A stretch of DNA of 64,000 nucleotides from Porpolomopsis calyptriformis (GCA_951640195.1 OX621167.1:2356001-2420000); one strand, 5' to 3'; positions 42,930 through 54,920 are shown, counted from the first letter of the stretch. The notes: a model not told the origin generated them from the sequence alone. A program made the numbers and translations.

Positions 42930-44462
42930 CCTAATAGATGACTGGTACATTTGGAGTTCTTGAGGCTTTCGCAAAGAACATTTCGATTTCTATTGGTTGA
43001 CTATAGAGAACTGGAGCTGTGTGGAAGCCAGATGTATAACCAGGTTCTGGAATCAGCAAGGTAAATCATCCGCTGGGCTGGGCTAAGAACTGAGATGATC
43101 ATTGATCCACACTATATCGCCAGCCAGCAATATCAAAATGCAAAGGAAGGTCACAGTGTTGATTTGAATGATATCCAGCTAACAAACATACTTTATCTGA
43201 TTCCTGGTTGCTCTGTTTTTGCACAGAGAACTTTCCACTTGTAATTTGTAATGTCACTTGAATGTATTTCTTTATAACCATGAATCAACAATTTGCTGCC
43301 TCCAAGTTATAGTATCTAAATGCACACAGTCACTATTGCCATATGCAGCAGGCACCTGTCCTCTGAAGATATCAGAAAACAGTATATATAGTGGTGTTGC
43401 AGCCTAAGTCCAGTTAGCATCCCAAACTTGGCTGGCTTGCCTTTGCTGAGCTGCTGGGGAGCATGGAGGATAAGGGGAGGCAAAGGCTTTCCACAATTGA
43501 ATAGTGATTCTTGGAAGAGTTGGGTGGGGGGCAATGGGGGGGTCAATTGAAAGAAGGATGACTAGCTGCACCTGAAGAAGTCCTAGTGAGTGAGCAGTAA
43601 GAAAGGAAGAAATTAGCTGACCTCAGGCATGCATTCAAGCCACTGCCTTGCATCAATTATCAGCTGTGCAAGACTTTCTGAACTTCCAACCTCAAGGATA
43701 ACACTAGGGAGGGGGGAGGCAGTAGGCCTGACACCATTGTCTGGCTGCTTCTTCCTTGGTCCAAGTTGGAAGGCTGGGGGAAGAAAGGTGAACCCAGACT
43801 CAATTTATGTGTTCTATCAAACACACTTGTTGATCCAATAGCCTTGCATCCTGGAGGCTGTAAATGTGGTGTTGGGGTTAATTGTGCAAGAGCAAAGAAA
43901 AGGGCAAGGTCCCAGGAGAAAATGGCCTCCTCATGCACTGGACCTGGCATGTACCTAATGATGAAATTGTGGTCATCACTGTATGTTAACCTAAAACAAA
44001 GTCAGAAATTGGGCTTTTGTAGGACAGAAACTAACCTCATTGCCTTTCGTTCTTCTTCTTTGTCAAGCAAGGTGTAGGCAAGCTCCAGTTGTTCTGGATG
44101 AAGATTGAATGTGTAGGTATGTACACTTCTGTGCGAAGCACTGCAAGTGTACAATAGATGAGCTAAACCATCAGCTTACGAGCAGGCAAGCTCACTTTTT
44201 TATCTTTGATCGAATTTCGTTCACAGCTTTTCTGTATGTGGTTTCATTGGGATGACTTGAGACATGCAGAGCGCGCGGCCATACATAGGAGGTCGTGGAT
44301 TGCGAATCACTAGCGGCGTCGACAGACATCGGGAGAGAATGGATGGTGAAAGGTTGCGTGCAAAATCTTATGTAATCGACCAAACACCTCGGAAAATCAA
44401 CACCACCAATCGGCCTCTAATGGACCCAGTGACCTGGATTCATTCAAGTCGCCGCATTTGCC
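42930..44462. other. repeat-like region without a recognised gene
   Basis: About 1.5 kb with G-rich patches near 43520-43545 and scattered open frames on both strands. A minus-strand segment near 44030-44120 (TYTFNLHPEQLELAYTLLDKEERKAM) looks protein-coding and could be an exon of a degraded transposon-related gene, but I cannot name it. The last 250 bp form the promoter side of the T-protein gene. Confidence 0.35.
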
Positions 44463-46062
44463 ATGGCTCCCTTTCTTGCTCGTTTGTTTCTGAGGAACGG
44501 AAATGTGGCGAAGAATTCGGCAATTGGACTTTGTCGTCCCAAAGCCCGTGGGCTGGCCACTCAAACAGAAGACGTGAGCCGCGTCCAACTTCGAATGATA
44601 TTGCTTTTTGATGCAAATGTGCATTAGACATTGAAGAAAACTGGTCTGTATGATTTCCATGTCAAGAACGGCGCGAAGATGGTACCCTTTGCTGGGTATT
44701 CAATGCCCCTCACTTATGGTGATGTCGGTCAAGGTAAATGGTTATACACCAACACAGTTCTCGTCCTCAAAACCTTTCGTTAGTTTCGAGTCACCATCAC
44801 GTCCGTGAAAATGCAGGATTATTTGACGTTGGGCATATGGTTCAGTCCATGTGAGAGTTTTCGGTCAAGAATTGCATGCATCTACTCATCTCAGTCTTTA
44901 CAGTTTTCGTGGCCCAGCTGCGGCAGCGTTTCTCGAATGGATAACGCCCTCTTCCCTATTTTCTCTCCAACCTTATACATCAACACTCTCGGTCATTCTC
45001 AATGAAAAGGGCGGGATTATTGACGATACCATCATTACAAAACACGCCAACGACGCGTTTTACGTCGTGACCAACGCGGGACGGCGCGAGAGGGATATTG
45101 CTTGGTTTTCAGACAGAATAAATGAATGGAATTCCACTGAAAGAGGGAGAGAAGGAGCTGTAGAACTAGAAATCCTGGATGGATGGGGGCTCCTTGCTCT
45201 ACAAGGTTGGAATTGTTTACAATCTTTCCTTGCGCGGGCTAATTTGGGTCCCAGGTCCAAAAGCAGCGGCGTACTTGCAAGGGCTGACTTCGTTCGATCT
45301 CAGATCGCTGACCTTTGGGAAATCTGCCTTTGTGCCGATCGAGGGATTTAACTTGCACCTATCTCGAAGCGGTTACACTGGAGAGGACGGGTTTGAGGTT
45401 CGTTTTCTTGCGACACTCCGCTCCGACTTGATCTCAAGGTCTAGTAGATTTCGATCCCTCCGTCTCATGTCGTAGAAGTAGCGAAGTTGCTTACAAAATC
45501 GCCGGTGCAGCTAACTGGCCTTGGGGCGAGAGATAGTCTCCGTTTAGAAGCGGGCTTGTGTCTTTATGGGAATGATCTCGATGAAGATACCACTCCTGTT
45601 GAGGCTAGCCTCTCTTGGGTGATTGGTACGTATTTCCCTCTAGACACGAAGTATTCAATGATGAGCAACCACAGGGAAGGAGCGGAAGGAGAAGGGGGGT
45701 TTCATCGGCGCTGAAATCATCATGAAACAGCTCAAGGAAGGATCGCCGAGAAGACGAATCGGCCTAATTGTAGAAGGTGCACCAGCTCGACGTGAGTCGT
45801 ATTCTCTCCCCCGCGTGTTTGGGATTTACTCAACCTTCCTCCAGAAGGGGCCAAGATCCTTACGACAGCCGGGACGTCTCACCTCGGGTCTGTAACATCT
45901 GGTATCCCTTCCCCTACACTGGGGAAAAATATCGCCATGGGATATGTGCAGACTGGCTGGCACAGGAAAGGCACCGAGATTCAGGTCGAGGTTCGGAATA
46001 AGTTACGCAAAGCCACGGTGACACCAATGCCGTTCGTGAAGACAAGCTATTGGAAAGGATAG
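44463..46062 (+). CDS. GCV1: glycine cleavage system T-protein (aminomethyltransferase), mitochondrial
   Basis: The start ATG at 44463 gives a basic mitochondrial targeting peptide ([19 protein letters not shown]). The first exons are 44463-44573 and 44628-44733. Mature motifs are [45 protein letters not shown] (the DD holds the catalytic aspartate), [15 protein letters not shown] and [20 protein letters not shown], ending VKTSYWKG with a stop at 46060-46062. It transfers the methylene unit of glycine from the H-protein lipoyl arm to tetrahydrofolate in the mitochondrial matrix. At least six short introns are present, including a phase-checked join that yields HMVQSIFRGPAA. Confidence 0.92.
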
Positions 46063-46359
46063 GCGTAGTCTTGCTACGCTATTACTACCGCCGTGCAACG
46101 AATGGACCACTGGCTTTTGCTGAGCGGTCATTCAACCTATCGTGAACAAAAAGTTGGATATCATTCACACAATTGTCATTTACTGTGAAGCATTCCCTTC
46201 CAGGCCGTCCAAGGGCGAGTCTTATGTGGGTTCGGTCATAAGCTGGACTGGCGATTCTTCGGTGCTCGTCAGTGGGGTATGCAAACGATCATTTCCGTGG
46301 TGGAGATGCATGCCTTCGGTTGAAAGGATTCTCGAAATGGGTACCAAAACATGTTTTGT
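46063..46359. other. intergenic 3' flank
   Basis: Space between the T-protein gene and a small minus-strand ORF. A short open frame at 46142-46363 has no recognised features. Confidence 0.3.
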
Positions 46360-46584
46360 CTAGACTTTAAAATTATCCATGTTCGATATAGCAGTAATTC
46401 TTCCCCGCTCGTGCCGCAAAGCAGCGCTCAGTTTCTCCAGTCGAATGACCGCGCCGTGATTGGAAGTATTGCGATTCTGGAAACCGTCTAAGAAATTTAG
46501 AAGGCGACGTTGTGCCTTTTTCGCGGAGAGGGGAAGCGCGCTATTCGCTTGGAGGCGTATAGGAGGGTGGAGAGCTGGGTCCAT
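46360..46584 (-). CDS. small conserved-looking protein, 74 aa
   Basis: ATG at 46584 (MDPALHPPIRLQANSALPLS). The protein is basic with one long helix (AKKAQRRLLNFLDGFQNR...AVIRLEKLSAALRHERGRIT). Length and helical character are reminiscent of small subunits of multiprotein complexes, but I cannot assign it. It is divergent from squalene synthase, with only 164 bp between starts, and a bidirectional promoter would include the A-rich tract near 46669. It could also be the first exon of something longer, or chance. Confidence 0.45.
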   Translation of the reverse strand: MDPALHPPIRLQANSALPLSAKKAQRRLLNFLDGFQNRNTSNHGAVIRLEKLSAALRHERGRITAISNMDNFKV

Positions 46585-46748
46585 GGTGGGCGACAATAAC
46601 GAATGTGTTTATTCCCAGATTTGTCAACGTACGGTACACCATGTCACAGTCACGATCGTACGACTCGAAAAAAAAAAAAAAAGAAAAAGATCGGGAATGA
46701 ATTCTTCAAGTGAGATAGCGAGAGTAATTCCAACTTGTCCCGGTCATT

Positions 46749-48489
46749 ATGGGTGCCCTCTCCTTTCTCGCTCTGCTCTTCACTCACCCCATCGAATTCC
46801 ATACATTGGTCCAATACTGGTTATACCATGTGCAAAAGCGGGACATTGCCGCCAAGCAAGAGCATGCAACATCTGGATGGGATAGAAAATCTATGCGACG
46901 CTGCTGGGAATTTTTGGATTTAACGAGCAGAAGTTTTTCAGCCGTTATCAAAGAGCTTGATGGTGATTTAGCTCGGACGGTGCGTTCCTATATGCTAGGG
47001 GCTCTGGGTTCCTCAAACGAATTAACCCTAAGCCATATTGACATCGGAAGATAACATATATTCGTTTTCCAGATCTGTTTGTTTTATCTCGTCCTTCGTG
47101 GGTTAGATACCATCGAGGATGATATGACCATACCCGACGAGATCAAACAGCCCCTCCTTCGGTCCTTCCATTTACATGCTGTAACACCCGGTTGGCATTT
47201 CGATGGCAGTGGCCCCAATGAGAAAGACAGACAACTACTCGTAGATTATGCTACCGTCGTTGACGAAGTCAATCTTCTTGTACCAAGGTATGAAATCATG
47301 TACCCTTCCGTCTATAGCCCGCTCATTTCTGTTCGACACCCAGTTATAAAACCGTCATCCTCGACATTTGTCAGAAAATGGAAACGGGCATGGCTGACTA
47401 TGCCCATAAAGCTGCAACCACCGGGTCCATATATCTTGAAGCTATCTGGGAATACGACCTTTACTGCCATTACGTGGCCGGTCTCGTCGGCGAGGGGTTA
47501 TCGCGCCTGTTCTCCGCCTCTGGCAAAGAAGCGGAGTGGCTCGGCGATCAGCTAGAGATATCAAACTCGTTTGGTCTCTTGCTGCAAAAGACGAATATCA
47601 TCCGTGACTTTCGCGAGGATGTCGACCAACATCGCTTCTTCTGGCCCCGCGAGATCTGGGGGCGCAAGGAATACGGGTTCACCGAGATGAAGGATATGCA
47701 TCAGCCTGGGAATAAGGATCGTGCAATGTGGGCACAGAGCGGGATGGTCGTTGATGCCCTGCGGCACGCAACGGACGCGTTGGATTACTTGAAACTGCTG
47801 ACAAACCAGAGTGTTTTCAATTTTTGTGCGATCCCTGCCACGATGGCCATCGCGACGCTTGCTCTCTGCTTCATGAATCCAGAAGTGTTTCTGAGGAACA
47901 TTAAAATCCGCAAGGCGGAAGCCGCATTGGTATGCCCGCACTTTGTACAACTGAATTGACGGCTAACGTTCCTTCGTCCAGCTCATTATGCGCTCAACAA
48001 ATCCCCGGGAGGTAGCATACATATTCCGGGACTACTCCCGTAAAATACACGCCAAGGCCCTCCCGTCCGACCCCAACTTCCTACGTATATCCGTGGCTTG
48101 CGGCAAGGCACGTGGATCCCGAGATTCACTTTTTTACCATCTGATCTGATCATAATTATACATTTTAGATCGAACAATGGTGTGAACACCAGTACCCCTC
48201 GTTCGTCAAAATAGTACAATCCACCAACTCAAGCACCTTGGTCCAGCAATTCTTCAACGAACAAGATGCACGCACGTTCCTCGTTAAAATGGACGAAGAG
48301 CGACACACCAACGGGAACCACGTCATGGGGCCTAGCAATGGAACCCCTGCTGTATGCAGAAATGTTCCAGCGCCTCGAGGAATGATCATGTATATCGGTG
48401 GGACGCTAGTTCTTGTCATGGCTATCACCCTGGTTGTTGTATATGGCGTTCTTTACAGCAAAGTGACACTTGGACTGGGCTATGTGTGA
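46749..48489 (+). CDS. ERG9: squalene synthase (farnesyl-diphosphate farnesyltransferase)
   Basis: CDS join(46749..46979,47073..47287,47344..47929,47982..48107,48169..48489), 492 aa, all phases checked. It condenses two farnesyl diphosphates to squalene, using NADPH and Mg2+, the first committed step of ergosterol synthesis at the ER. Motifs: LRGLDTIEDDM (first Asp-rich site), YCHYVAGLVGEGLS, and LLLQKTNIIRDFREDVDQHR (second Asp-rich site), then the FFWPREIW segment. A C-terminal membrane anchor (MIMYIGGTLVLVMAITLVVVYG) is present. The fourth intron (48108-48168) uses a GC donor: only this join gives the family sequence CGKIEQ. Length is normal for fungal enzymes. Confidence 0.97.
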
Positions 48490-48828
48490 TACTGGGCATG
48501 ATGTATCTCGGTCCTTCAGCGATTCACTTGCTGCGCGAGCATCTTATTTATATGTACCCTTGCTTCCGCACACTAATAGAGCCAGATATCCGGCCTGGAT
48601 GGTCACATAGAGATAAGCTAGGCTAATCTTTTACGACGGCTCAACATCGTCTTCATACCACTGGTCAAAGTGGTCTGACCAGACTCAGCAAGCTGGTAGT
48701 GGGACCATCACAGGATGAGGATGGTTGCTTGTTGACAATGCGATGAATGAGTCCGCGAAATGCAAAATATCGATCAGTATCGTGGCAAGGTCTTCATTGA
48801 GTTCATTCCAAAACATTCAGAGCACAGC
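48490..48828. other. 3' flank between convergent genes
   Basis: Between squalene synthase and the HNH-type gene, which point towards each other. No gene seen. Confidence 0.4.
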
Positions 48829-49970
48829 TTAGCCCAGGTACCCTTGACTTGAGTCCTGCGCAACTTGATGTTCGAAGAGCCTATCCGAGATTTCCAGTTC
48901 CAGACGCTCTTTGCCCTCGGCACTTCCCCAGATCTCTTCTCTCGACAGATCAAACGCACCATCACCTAAAGCATCCTCATGGTCCCAAGTTGGCTCCCCT
49001 GCACCTTTTATATGTTTTAACACCCCTTGCAAGAAGTGGTCCCTAAAGAGCTCGTCGAGCGGACGAATCGTCGGGTCCACTATGTGATCAAGCTGGAGCA
49101 CTAAACCGTGCACGTCGTCTACGCCATTGATAAATCCAGTGATACGATAATTGTCCTAAAGATTTAGGAATGGGACAGGTGTAGAAGAGACGCCAGAACA
49201 TCAGGCTACTCACATCAGGATTGACACCAAATTCATAATTATCCCATGAATCGTGCAGATCGCTTCGCAACATAAACACATTTTGAATAGAGTCTATTTT
49301 CGAATGACCACCAACCGATGATTCGGGCGAGGGATCAGTGATGAGGTTATCGTAGCCTTTTCTAACCCACTAAAGAGGCAAACAAGTTCAGTCAAGCAGC
49401 CGTGCGACCGGCTTCAGCTCACTTCGGTAACATGGGCACGAGGGAATATATGGGCCGCCTTCAACCGGCTCCATGTGGAAAATTGGCTACCTGTGATCAA
49501 ACACTTCCCATCTCTGTTTCGCACGCGGTTGAGGTAGTGGTCCAGCTTAATTTGTGCATTGGAAACTACTCCCGTATGGCAAGGGCAGAGGACTGACCTG
49601 AGCTGGCGTGTTCGAATGGGTAGGTTGGCGTCGACGGGCGGTTTCTTTGGTTAAAGCAACCGACAGGGGCCCCCGATCTGGAAATCAAGTGAATAGGACG
49701 ATAATGCCGAAGCAAAGAATGCTTACCTTGCTTCAGCAGAATGTAGTCCCCTGGAGGCACTGCTATTGCAGAACTGAGTGGCTGTTGCGCTCCATGACGG
49801 TCTGCACTAGCTTCGTCCATGTCGAAAATCGCCCACTGACTTTCTGTTCGGATGAGAGAATTCAGCCAGGTCGAAAATGTGCTCCAAGAGATTGAGCCAT
49901 ATTGCCAGAAGCCTGGAACCTGTCAGCTAGGTGTGAAGTGTGGTCAAAAGTCTTACCTGCAAGCACCAGC
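48829..49970 (-). CDS. HNH-nuclease-like protein
   Basis: Minus-strand exons read YPFEHASS-type N-terminal sequence, then KLDHYLNRVRNRDGKCLITGSQ, FSTWSRLKAAHIFPRAHVTE, WVRKGYDNLITDPSP, KIDSIQNVFMLRSDLHDSWDNYEFGVNPD, and after an intron NYRITGFINGVDDVHGLVLQLDH. The CLITG pair, the AAHIFPRAH motif and NVFMLRSDLHDSWDNYEF match the HNH-endonuclease-type domain common in uncharacterised Agaricomycete proteins. At least four introns; stop at 48829-48831. The 5' end near 49900-49970 is uncertain. Whether it cuts DNA is unknown. Confidence 0.7.
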
Positions 49971-50272
49971 TTTGTATGTTGCGATATTGAGAATTGGATA
50001 TGAAAGTCTAATTGAATTTATGTGTGTGCTCGATATAAATTCAATTGCGACTTTCACAGTTTGGGGGAAAAACTTGAGATCGTCCTTTTAGTATTTGTCT
50101 ATTTTACAAATATGAAAGAATATAAACAAATGTTATAGGGATGAGCTCAGAGTTTTGAGCGCATTGAGGTTATCCGAAAAGAGAAGGTCTGAATAAGATT
50201 CGAATAACCCGAATCGCGTAGCGAATACACCATCGAGTCTTACAGACCGATACCCCAAACTAAGCTAGGTGA
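49971..50272. other. AT-rich flank and 3' end of DIRS element
   Basis: Contains the region where the 3' terminus of the DIRS element should lie. Short inverted motifs around CGAATAACCCGAATCGCG (50191-50214) might belong to the terminal repeats, but I could not match them to the other end. Confidence 0.35.
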
Positions 50273-53200
50273 TTATTTAAGATTATGTCTCTTCTTGTAT
50301 GTGTCCATGGAGGAAGAAATGGCATCAATGCCAGACGTGGATATGAAGAGTGGGAGAATAGATTCAATGCGACGCCAGTACTCTAGAAAGGCGCGAGATA
50401 GCCAACGACCTTGAGAGGCTACGATATCTGGGGGGATGCCTGATAGTAAAAGATGAGTAGCGCCTCCAATCCGAAAGCTGTGGCCAGGCATTTCAGGAAG
50501 GCTGGCAGCAGACCATATTGAGTTGCATTGGGACAGAAACCAGGAGTGGGTCATGGGAGACCAGGATTGAGAACAAGTGGAATAGGAGAAAAAGGGAGTG
50601 GAGGTTGGAACAGCGCTGTTGGTGGAGAGGTGATGTTCAAGTGCTGTCAGAGGACAGGAGGGGTCGACACGAGATGTGATTGAAATGATGGCTCCTTCGC
50701 CTTGCGTGGTTTTTGTCCAGGGTATGTGTAGCGATGCGAAACGAGTACCATTGATGGAGGAGGTAGAGATGATAGCGAGACATGAGACATGTTTGATGGG
50801 ATCAAAGGTATTGGGACTGGGGATTAGAAGCTCGCCTAGGCGACAGCAGGACCAGAAGGCTATACAAGCTATAGCCCAAATGGTGGCGTCAAAGGAGTTG
50901 GTCAAATCAAGTCCTTTGAGGAGGGCGTATAAGTGTTCAATGGTGACAGGAGGACGTTTCTTGCGTTTGGAGGAGGCTGGAACCAGCTTCCGAATACCTT
51001 TCTTGGTTTGGTTGAGCATGTGGCTGCCATGCCATGTGGCGTCATTGACGATGTGCCAAAAGCGTAGACCAGCAAACCAGGTGTCTGTGGTGGAGGCGAA
51101 AATAAGACCAGCAAAATTAGAGGCGAAGAGAGATAGTAAGTGTTCAGAGGCGGGCATGCGATCTTCCTCTGGGATATGCATGATGTCGCAAAATTGCGTG
51201 AATCGTAGGAGACTAGCCCCATACCCAGAGCGAGTAGAGGCATCCAGGGAGAGGGACATTACCTCCAGCATGCGATTGAGGTGGGAAGGAGAGTGCCAAG
51301 ACGAGATGGATTCACGAAAGAGGGCCGAATGGGGTGTGGTCCAGTGTATAAGGCGATCACTAGCCAGTACGTGAGGATGGAGTATGGATGGAGTGTGTCG
51401 ATTGTCCCTCCGCAGTTGTCTTGGAGTTCTCACGGCATTATGGGGAGAATTGGAGGGAGGGTTGGGACAGTGAGAACTGTAGTGAAGGGACATGATGTGT
51501 GATAACTTCTGAAATTCACTTTGTATGTCAACATTGTGGAGAGCTATTGAGAGAGAATCAGACGTGATGAGATGGACATGGGGGTCAAGAAGAAAGGAGC
51601 GTGATATGCGACAAGTGTGAGAAGGAAGTATGCCTCGAGAAATGGGATCGGCTAAGTTAAGGGTGGACTCTACATATTCGAGGATGAAGGAGAGACCACT
51701 ACTGTCTAAGAGAGCCTCCGTCCGATGGATGACTAAGTTGACTTCAAAATTGCGAGAGCATCCTTTGGTGAAGGCACCAATGACGCCTTTGTTGTCGCTG
51801 TGGATGAGGAAATGGGAGTGGTGATGATCAAGAGTGATGAGTGTGGAGACAAGAAATTTGACAGCTATGGCTTCCAGCCAGCCAATGTCGCGTGCATCAC
51901 AATGCCAGTCTCCGACGACTTGCCAGGCGTCCCAGAGGTCATTGATTAGAAGACCAACGCCCCAGTCAGTAGATGCGTCAATGAATATGTTGATATCGAC
52001 GGGGGTGGGAGGTGGAAGGAGTTGGCGAAGATGGGAAGGGTTGGAGAGAGCTTGCAACCACCATGAGAGATCGGTCATGACGGAGGGAGGGGGATAGTGA
52101 GGAGCAAAGGGATTGAGAAAGGACTTGAGCCATAAAAAGAGATTGGAGAGATGAGAGTGACCTCGTTGATGAATGAAGGATAGATGCGAGAGGGAGCCGT
52201 TGATTTTTTCGACATCTTTTTTGAGTACGCAATGGGTTTTACATTTCTCTATGAAGATGATCAGCCGTGAGAGATGCTTCATGCGTTTATTGTCTGGGAT
52301 GGTGACTGTTTTGAGAGTGAGATCCCATGAGAATCCGAGGTAAGGGAAGATGGAATTGAAGTCTTGACCCTTCTCGCGATGCCAGGGAATGTTGAGAGGT
52401 GCGATGAGATCTTTGATGAGAGAAAGGTCATAGTTATAATGGAGAGATGGAAATTCAGGTGAGGAGAAGCGGCCAGAGTCTGATGGGAAACGAAAGAGGT
52501 TGAAGTCATCAACCCACTTGATGATGGGATGAATGTTGAGACTGTAAAGAATATCAACAGTCGCATCAGCGACTTCTCCTTGGAGTCCATGAGCGGAGGC
52601 GGCACCAAATGGGACATTGTGATCAAGAAAATACTCGTCGTGAAATCGAACAACGATGAATCGTTTGTGGTCGGGTTTGACTGGTATGGTGCGATAGGCA
52701 CCTTCTACGTCCATGGTCGCTGCTTGAGCTCCATAAGGAGCAGAGGCTACCTAGTGAATGATGTGGAATGAGCTAGGTAATTGTGTCCTTCAAGCCGAAA
52801 GGCGAAAGAGACAATGAATCGCCCATGAGAGACAGCGCAATCGCTTGGGTAGAATAAAGATGCAATGTCACGCAACCGCAACAGAATAGTAATGATGGGT
52901 GCGATAAGGATTGCACATGTATGAGGATATAAATGGTGACACGATGGAATTGCGTAAATGATGAATGCACAGATGTGGGAGTACATGATGTGTGATGGTA
53001 TTCATATGAGGGGGATGTAGAGGAATGATGAAGACATACAATTTCTGCGCATCTGACGGCGGTATACCAGTGAGTGTGGAAATTGCTTGAGTCGATTAGA
53101 TCATTGATGGAATCATCTAGATTCCCTTTGAAGGAGAGATTGTGACAACATCGGAATTTTTGGGAAGATTGGGACTGTTGTCTACGACGGCAACTTGGAT

Positions 53201-53530
53201 GGGAGAGGAACGGAAAGGGCCAATTTTGGAATGAAGAAGATGTTTGGAGAAAGGACCAGAGAAGCGATGAAGAAGGAGTTCGCCATTGATGTAGGATCGT
53301 ACGTAGTCAGAGTGTTCATAAGCGAAGGGTGGGTTGTCGGGAGTGTAAGTGGTGTGAATGGGGGGGATGGGGCCGAGAGAGAAACCGTGTCGTAATTTGA
53401 AGGGTAGTTCAGGATAATGATCTGTGAGACATGCTTTGGAGAGATACAGATGGAAGGCGAGAGAATTGTATGGGGTACATATGCGAGAGAAGTCGGGATC
53501 TTGATCATATATGTGATGTTCGGTCTTGAG
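50273..53530 (-). CDS. DIRS ORF2: reverse transcriptase, RNase H and tyrosine recombinase in one frame
   Basis: The main exon (52750 to 50273; first internal Met at 52714) carries RT from YRTIPVKPDHKRFIVVRF through the KWVDDFNLF active site. RNase H follows with IFIDASTDWGVGL, GWLEAIAVKFL and LIHSDNKGVIGAF. The C-terminal tyrosine recombinase has CCRLGELL (first Arg), HSFRIGGATHLL (H..R) and GRWLSRAFLEYWR (nucleophile Tyr). The RT N-terminus lies upstream at about 53530-53040 (YVRSYINGELLLHRFSGPFS, GPFRSSPIQVAVV, NLSFKGNLDDSIND). It connects through an apparent 289-nt intron (52751-53039) joining WYTAVRCAEI to VASAPYGAQAATMDVEGAYRT. A frame change near 53130 between GPFRSSP and NLSFKGN indicates a further small defect or splice. 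Start not determined. Confidence 0.82.
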
Positions 53531-53642
53531 GTTGTCATGATAAATTTTTCAGTCTAGGGGGAGAGGGGTGGTATTGAATGAGAGGGTATCAATGAACATG
53601 GATATGTTGAGAGGAGAAAAATGGGTAAGAGTTGAAAAGGGA

Positions 53643-54920
53643 TTACAAGCACTTGCGAGAGCAGGCGCTGTGGTCAGGGGATCCGCAGAAGGAGCAGACG
53701 TGAAGATCGGGATGTTGTCTGTCACAGCGTCTGGAGGTAGAAGAGTTGAAGTAGAAACAGATGGGATCGTTTCCGCTGCGTTTGACGATTTGCTTGTTGA
53801 TGCGTTTTGCAAAGGTTTGTTTGCCATCCGCTGTCTTCGTTTCGTCGCATTTAGAGAATTTGTGCTCGCGTTGACAGATAAAGCAAATGGGAGGGAGATT
53901 GGTTCGAAGGGAGTGAAAGGAATTAGTGGGGAAGGAGTCTCCTTCAGTGGTTTGTTGGTAGTTGTCGCGAGAATAGGGTTGAAAGTGAGCGGGGCGAAAG
54001 GTGGAATAAGGGCGGGTGGGAAAGGTGCGAAATTTTTCCTTCTCGAGTTTTTCTTGATCCTTGTCGATTATTTCCTTCAGGACAATGAGTTTTAACTCTT
54101 CGAAGTGGCGATGATACTCTGTTGGATCGTGGGTGTGAGGTGAGGTAAAGTATCGGGTGCGTTGTTCGATGTCAAAGCGTAAAATGGTGGAGAAGTTGGA
54201 CTTGAAGTTGTCTTGAGTGGCAAGGAAGCGATAGTGATCTGTCCAGTGCGAGACGGTGTCAGGATGGGACAAAGAGGATAGAAAAAAGGTGAAGCAATTC
54301 CAGGCTTCATGCCAGTCGCTGATGTCCATATCTCCTTCTTTAGGAAACTCGGAGGTGTCGAGAACGCGTTGTTTGGCACCGGTGATGCGGTGATAGATAA
54401 TGATTTTCTTGAGGGTGGAGTCCTCAAGGAAGAGTTTGTTGGTAGAGGCGGTGGTGAAGAGGGAGAGAGGGATATGACAGGAATTGCACGCTAGATCTAG
54501 GATGGCGGAGTGAGTGTCATAATTGTTATATGCATTAGTGGATTTGTCGTTGGATGGGGAATAGAGAAATTGAGGAGAGTCAGAGGTGGTCTGAGTAGGA
54601 TCTAAGGAGGTGGAGACCGTTTTAAGTGATTTCTCAAAGTTGAGTTTCGAGCTGGGAGAGAGTAGACTAAAGGCAGATAACACCATGTTGGTGGTTGGTT
54701 TGGGTGTGATAGGTCGATTGAGGTTATCGTCGGAAGAGGTGACTGGAGTGGAAGAGTTGGACGAGGAAGTGGATGAGGTGTTAACCGGGGCTGGAGGATT
54801 CACATTGAGGGAAGTAGAGGAAGCAAGCAAAGACATGGCTTGAGCTCCGAAATTGAAGGGAGTAATCATTGGAGGGTTGCCAGATGTTCCGAGAGGAGGA
54901 AGAGGGGATTGTTGAGTCAT
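53643..54920 (-). CDS. DIRS ORF1: Gag-like protein with Cys-rich zinc motifs
   Basis: A 425-aa ORF from ATG at 54918-54920. The N-terminus is Ser/Thr/Pro-rich. A helical middle (WHEAWNCFTFFLSSLSHPDTVSHWTDHYRF...FDIEQRTRYF) resembles a capsid-like region. The C-terminus has two Cys/His clusters, CFICQREHKFSKC and CSFCGSPDHSACSRKC. It is expected to bind element RNA and assemble the particle. The end overlaps the start region of ORF2 in another frame. The stop lies at 53643-53645. Confidence 0.75.
   Translation of the reverse strand: MTQQSPLPPLGTSGNPPMITPFNFGAQAMSLLASSTSLNVNPPAPVNTSSTSSSNSSTPVTSSDDNLNRPITPKPTTNMVLSAFSLLSPSSKLNFEKSLKTVSTSLDPTQTTSDSPQFLYSPSNDKSTNAYNNYDTHSAILDLACNSCHIPLSLFTTASTNKLFLEDSTLKKIIIYHRITGAKQRVLDTSEFPKEGDMDISDWHEAWNCFTFFLSSLSHPDTVSHWTDHYRFLATQDNFKSNFSTILRFDIEQRTRYFTSPHTHDPTEYHRHFEELKLIVLKEIIDKDQEKLEKEKFRTFPTRPYSTFRPAHFQPYSRDNYQQTTEGDSFPTNSFHSLRTNLPPICFICQREHKFSKCDETKTADGKQTFAKRINKQIVKRSGNDPICFYFNSSTSRRCDRQHPDLHVCSFCGSPDHSACSRKCL

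Larger units (their letters stand above)
50273..54920 (-). mobile_element. DIRS-type tyrosine-recombinase retrotransposon
   Basis: Two ORFs in order on the minus strand: a zinc-finger Gag-like ORF1 (54920-53643), then a long RT-RNase H-tyrosine recombinase ORF (about 53530-50273). A tyrosine recombinase in place of a DDE integrase, no LTRs and no target duplication identify DIRS elements. I could not delimit the terminal repeats, so the true ends lie outside the coordinates given. The copy is young-looking: ORF1 and 813 codons of ORF2 are open. Confidence 0.88.
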
